This document shows, in pieces, positions 55,577-58,540 of a stretch of 58,540 nucleotides of DNA. The translations under genes were made by a program, and so were the position numbers. The notes under the pieces are model-generated. The model saw only the letters and a program-made list of their open reading frames with translations, did not search any database and had not been told where the DNA came from. Every line of letters begins with the position of its first letter. Within the stretch, counting starts at the first letter, position 1. The stretch comes from Sporisorium sorghi (taxonomy: Eukaryota > Basidiomycota > Ustilaginomycetes > Ustilaginales > Ustilaginaceae), in the NCBI GenBank assembly GCA_023212695.1, contig JALCCG010000131.1:1-58540 (forward strand). The letters are read 5' to 3'.

Positions 55577-56215
55577 GAGGGGTTGTGGCGAGGAAGGGGG
55601 GAATGGCGAAGAGAGCAGTTGTTGTGGACGAAACAAGGGGTGAAGATGCTGACTTCAACGGACAAAGCCGTATGCTACACGACCGTGCTGTGAAGGAGGT
55701 GCGGGAGTCGCGACGGGGGGGGGGCGAGTGTTGGTCGATTGGATGCGCAGCGGACGGGCGCAGTGTGTGTTGAAATGTGGTATCGAAAATGGTGGTGGTG
55801 GCGAAGGAACGACGTTCGTATCGAGCTATTGCAGCGGCAAGAGTGACGAAGTAGGAGTGCGATTGATCGAAAAGGGACGAATGCGTGATCGTCCAAGTGA
55901 AGCGCAAAGAGAGAGGCTTCGCAGTGGCAACAGAGCACAAAAGCAACAGCACAGAAGAAGAGGCTGGAAGGTGGTGGTGGTAGAGAGAAAGATGGAAAGA
56001 AAGCAGATCCGAAGACGAGACGGGCTAGCCGAAAGGGGGATTGCGCAGAGACGGCTCTTGAGACTGGCTCTCACTTATAAGGGAAGAGGAGCGATCAAGC
56101 CAAGGTCGAACCTCGAAGAATGGGTGGCGCAAAGAGGGCACGAGGCGGTTTGCACACGTTTCGGCGGTGCCGTCAAGGCATCAAGCACCCTGAGACCCTT
56201 GACCCTTGGGAAGGC

Positions 56216-56218
<3 letters not shown>

Positions 56219-56264
<46 letters not shown>
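56219..56264. repeat. (CAG/GCA)n microsatellite, 15 units
   Basis: Longest perfect triplet repeat in the window, about 640 bp upstream of the bZIP start. Confidence 0.9.
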
Positions 56265-56265
<1 letters not shown>

Positions 56266-56513
56266 TGATGAGCGTGGGATCTTAATGTGATGTGGCGTGG
56301 CGTGAGAGCAAATTCGAGTCAAGTCGAGTCGAGCGGTCGAGCTGGAACGAGGTTTCAAGGACGAGCCAGTAGAGACCGTTGAAGCGGCAAAGAGCCAGAG
56401 CGAGAGAAGAGACGGGAGAATGAAAGGAAAGGAGAAAGGCCCAAAGGCAAGGGCGAGGGAGCAAATCCGGTCCACGAGGAAGAGGAAGGAGAGCAGGCGA
56501 AAGAGGCAAGAGG

Positions 56514-56514
<1 letters not shown>

Positions 56515-56545
<31 letters not shown>
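56515..56545. repeat. (GA)n microsatellite
   Basis: About 15 GA units upstream of the bZIP gene. Confidence 0.85.
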
Positions 56546-56548
<3 letters not shown>

Positions 56549-57687
56549 GGGGGAGAAGGAGAAGGGAGCGCAAGGATGAAAACTAGGCGAGAAACTCAAG
56601 GTTGAACCAAAAGGTAGAAAACCGTGGCCATCGAGTACGGCTTGAACGACAAGCTTGTTTGAAGACGCCGTATAGGTGTGGGTGGCATCTACAGAATTCG
56701 ACGTTCGGATCGGTTTCTTCACGGCAAGAGGCTCATTCAAGACGTCGTCGATGCGGCGACACAAATTATGGCAGGCTTTGCTGCGAAAAGGCCGTGAGAG
56801 AGAAAGCGAGAAAAGGCGCCTCAAAGATGAAGAGCGAAAGAGAGCAAAAGAGGCAGGTTTGGAGAGAGAGGTGGATGACGAGCGACTGCCTTTCTGCCTG
56901 GATGCCCTGTCGAAACTGCAGCTTGGTGGCTAAAAAAAGCGCAGCTTGGTGGCTAAAAAGCGAACGCTCGCGTTGCTGCACCCTGAGCGAAGGAGATAGT
57001 CGGTCAAACTTTGCATTCGGGACGGAAGGCAGGAAAACTGAGCAGCCGACTCGATGCGGATGGCGAGGCGGATGGCGAGGTTCCACTGGCACTTGTGATT
57101 GGATGTGACGAGTGTGACATCAAGCAAGCAAGCAAAGACAAGCGAAAAATTTTGGGAGTGGAGCAACAGACCGGCGAGGCAAGGCAAGGCAGGGCAGGCA
57201 AACACTTACAAAGCCGAAAAGGCACTCAAGGTCAATGCGCAGCAACAGCAGCAGCAACAGCAGCAGCAGCAGCCGAACTGGATGTGATTGTGGCGTTTTG
57301 GCATTGCGATTGAACGAGGCACCAGAGCAGAGGACAGGCAGCGGGATTCGGGTCACAAGGTTGTTTGGGGAAAGGGGAAAACAGGGTCCGAAGAGAGAAA
57401 GAGGCACAAGAGGAGGGGCAAACAACATCCAGAGTTTTGACTTTGACCAGAAGCGCACCAAACCCCTCGCGATCGTCGCCTTTTTCTGCGTGTGGCACAA
57501 AGTACACGACGGAACGTGCCAAACTCACTCGCACGCTTAGAAATGAGAGAGATCGACTCCAAAGGGCATCTCGGGCAGGGCCACTACGACGACGATGCAC
57601 GCGTCTACTGTCAAAGCACGCCTCAGGCATCGAGCATCGTCAAACATCTGCAGCTGCGCCCACGACAGCATGCAGCGAAAAGAAAAG

Positions 57688-57712
57688 AAAAAAAAAAAAA
57701 AAAAAAAAAAAA
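57688..57712. repeat. A25 homopolymer
   Basis: Uninterrupted A run in the right intergenic region. Confidence 0.85.
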
Positions 57713-58420
57713 GGAAACCAGTACACGTTTGGCGTGCGCGTGTACCGCAAGCGAACATGCATTAACGGCGACAACGGCCGTGCGCTCTGATCATATTTTC
57801 ACTCGAAATTTCAGTTCCCACGTCATACTGCTCACCGCAAGGAAACGGAGGCCGAACTCGCATTCTAAGCTCAGCTCTAGGCGAACAGTGCCAAGCGAGG
57901 AGTTTCCTTGCTAGACTCGAGTATAGCCTCGCAAAACAAGTTCTGCCGGTGTCGAACAGACAGACGGGGCAAACAAAGCAGCACACATACCCAAGGGCTT
58001 AAACACGCACACAAGATCAGCCGTGTCATGGTTTTGACTCGGGGCAAAATAACGAGCTCAGCAGCCAAACAAAACCAACAAAACCGGACTGTTGAGTCTG
58101 GCAATACAAATTCAAAAATTGACACGAACCCGCCCGCCCGGACTAGACGGCATTGTACCAGCTCCGGACCAGGGTCACGCTCGTCGGAAAGTCGCCGCGT
58201 CAGAAGCCTCTCTCTCTCTCTCTCTCTCTGCCCACAGCAATTTTGACAGCTTTCACCCTTTTTTGTCGACTCTCTAGCCAGTGACACATGGTGGCGCTCT
58301 CTTATCAAATTCTGCGATGCGGCGAGTTTCCATCGACCGAGATGAAAGTCGCATGGCTTCAAAGTTCGAAGCTGAGCCGCTTCGGCTGTCGAGCAAGAAG
58401 CGATTGGAAAAAAGAAAAGG

Positions 58421-58468
<48 letters not shown>
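58421..58468. repeat. A48 homopolymer at the right contig end
   Basis: Followed by about 70 bases of C- and A-run-rich sequence to the end of the window. Confidence 0.85.
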
Positions 58469-58470
<2 letters not shown>

Positions 58471-58540
58471 ATTAAACACCCCCAAACCCGGGCGGAAAAA
58501 CCTTGGCCCACGTCAAGAAAAAAAAAATCCCCATCCCCCG

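Larger units (their letters stand above)
55577..58540. other. Long upstream region of the bZIP gene and right contig edge
   Basis: About 3 kb without a supportable gene. It contains a CAG run (56219-56264), a GA run (56515-56545), a CAG/CAA run (57240-57273), A tracts (57688-57712 and 58421-58468) and a CT run (58209-58229). Open frames here are short and mostly repeat-derived. The final 70 bases (C runs and A runs) look like poor sequence at an assembly end. Confidence 0.65.

Overview
The window looks like one complete contig from a smut fungus (Basidiomycota, Ustilaginales). The identification rests on three things. An intact three-RRM, three-MLLE protein matches Rrm4, the endosomal mRNA transporter known from Ustilago maydis. 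The genes are compact, CpG-rich and mostly intronless. The introns that exist are short with GT...AG ends. Both contig ends run into long A tracts and poor-looking sequence. I cannot name the species.

Layout, left to right: a PX-like/AGC protein kinase (-), a Ser-rich protein with a possible PP1-docking motif (-), rrm4 (+), a cytochrome b561 protein (+), an acetate-transporter-family protein (-), a 2.5 kb gene-poor gap with a possible decayed gene, Doa1/PLAA (-), an M17 leucine aminopeptidase (-), a 4.07 kb DNA transposon (23120-27185), 5-formyl-THF cyclo-ligase (-), PRPP synthetase (+), a Fus3/Kss1-type MAP kinase resembling Kpp2 (-), a beta-flanking/DUF7721-like protein (-), a gamma-tubulin complex component (+), a double-PHD MYST acetyltransferase (+), a SAPS-family phosphatase subunit (+), profilin (-), triosephosphate isomerase (+), an ACAA2-like thiolase (-) and a bZIP factor (-). 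Spliced models were worked out by eye for the cyclo-ligase, DUF7721-like protein, MYST, SAPS, profilin and TPI genes.

The gene content is ordinary housekeeping and signalling. The divergent pairs cyclo-ligase/PRPP synthetase, DUF7721-like/GCP and profilin/TPI share intergenic promoters of about 540-820 bp. Intergenic regions are unusually rich in A/T homopolymers, GA/CT runs and CAG/CTG triplets.

The most interesting region is the transposon. It has 16-bp perfect terminal inverted repeats and a 3-bp AAT target duplication. It carries a PIF/Harbinger-type DDE transposase (+), a Myb/SANT-like accessory ORF (-) and a third ORF (-) with the HxD...H...R signature of a 2-oxoglutarate/Fe(II) dioxygenase, possibly TET/JBP-like. 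Each of the three ORFs is interrupted by one in-frame stop that a single C-to-T change would explain, and the element is visibly poorer in CpG than its host. The second notable feature is the TPI stop codon. It is TGA CTA, the known fungal readthrough context, followed by an eight-codon extension ending in AKI, a plausible peroxisomal targeting signal.
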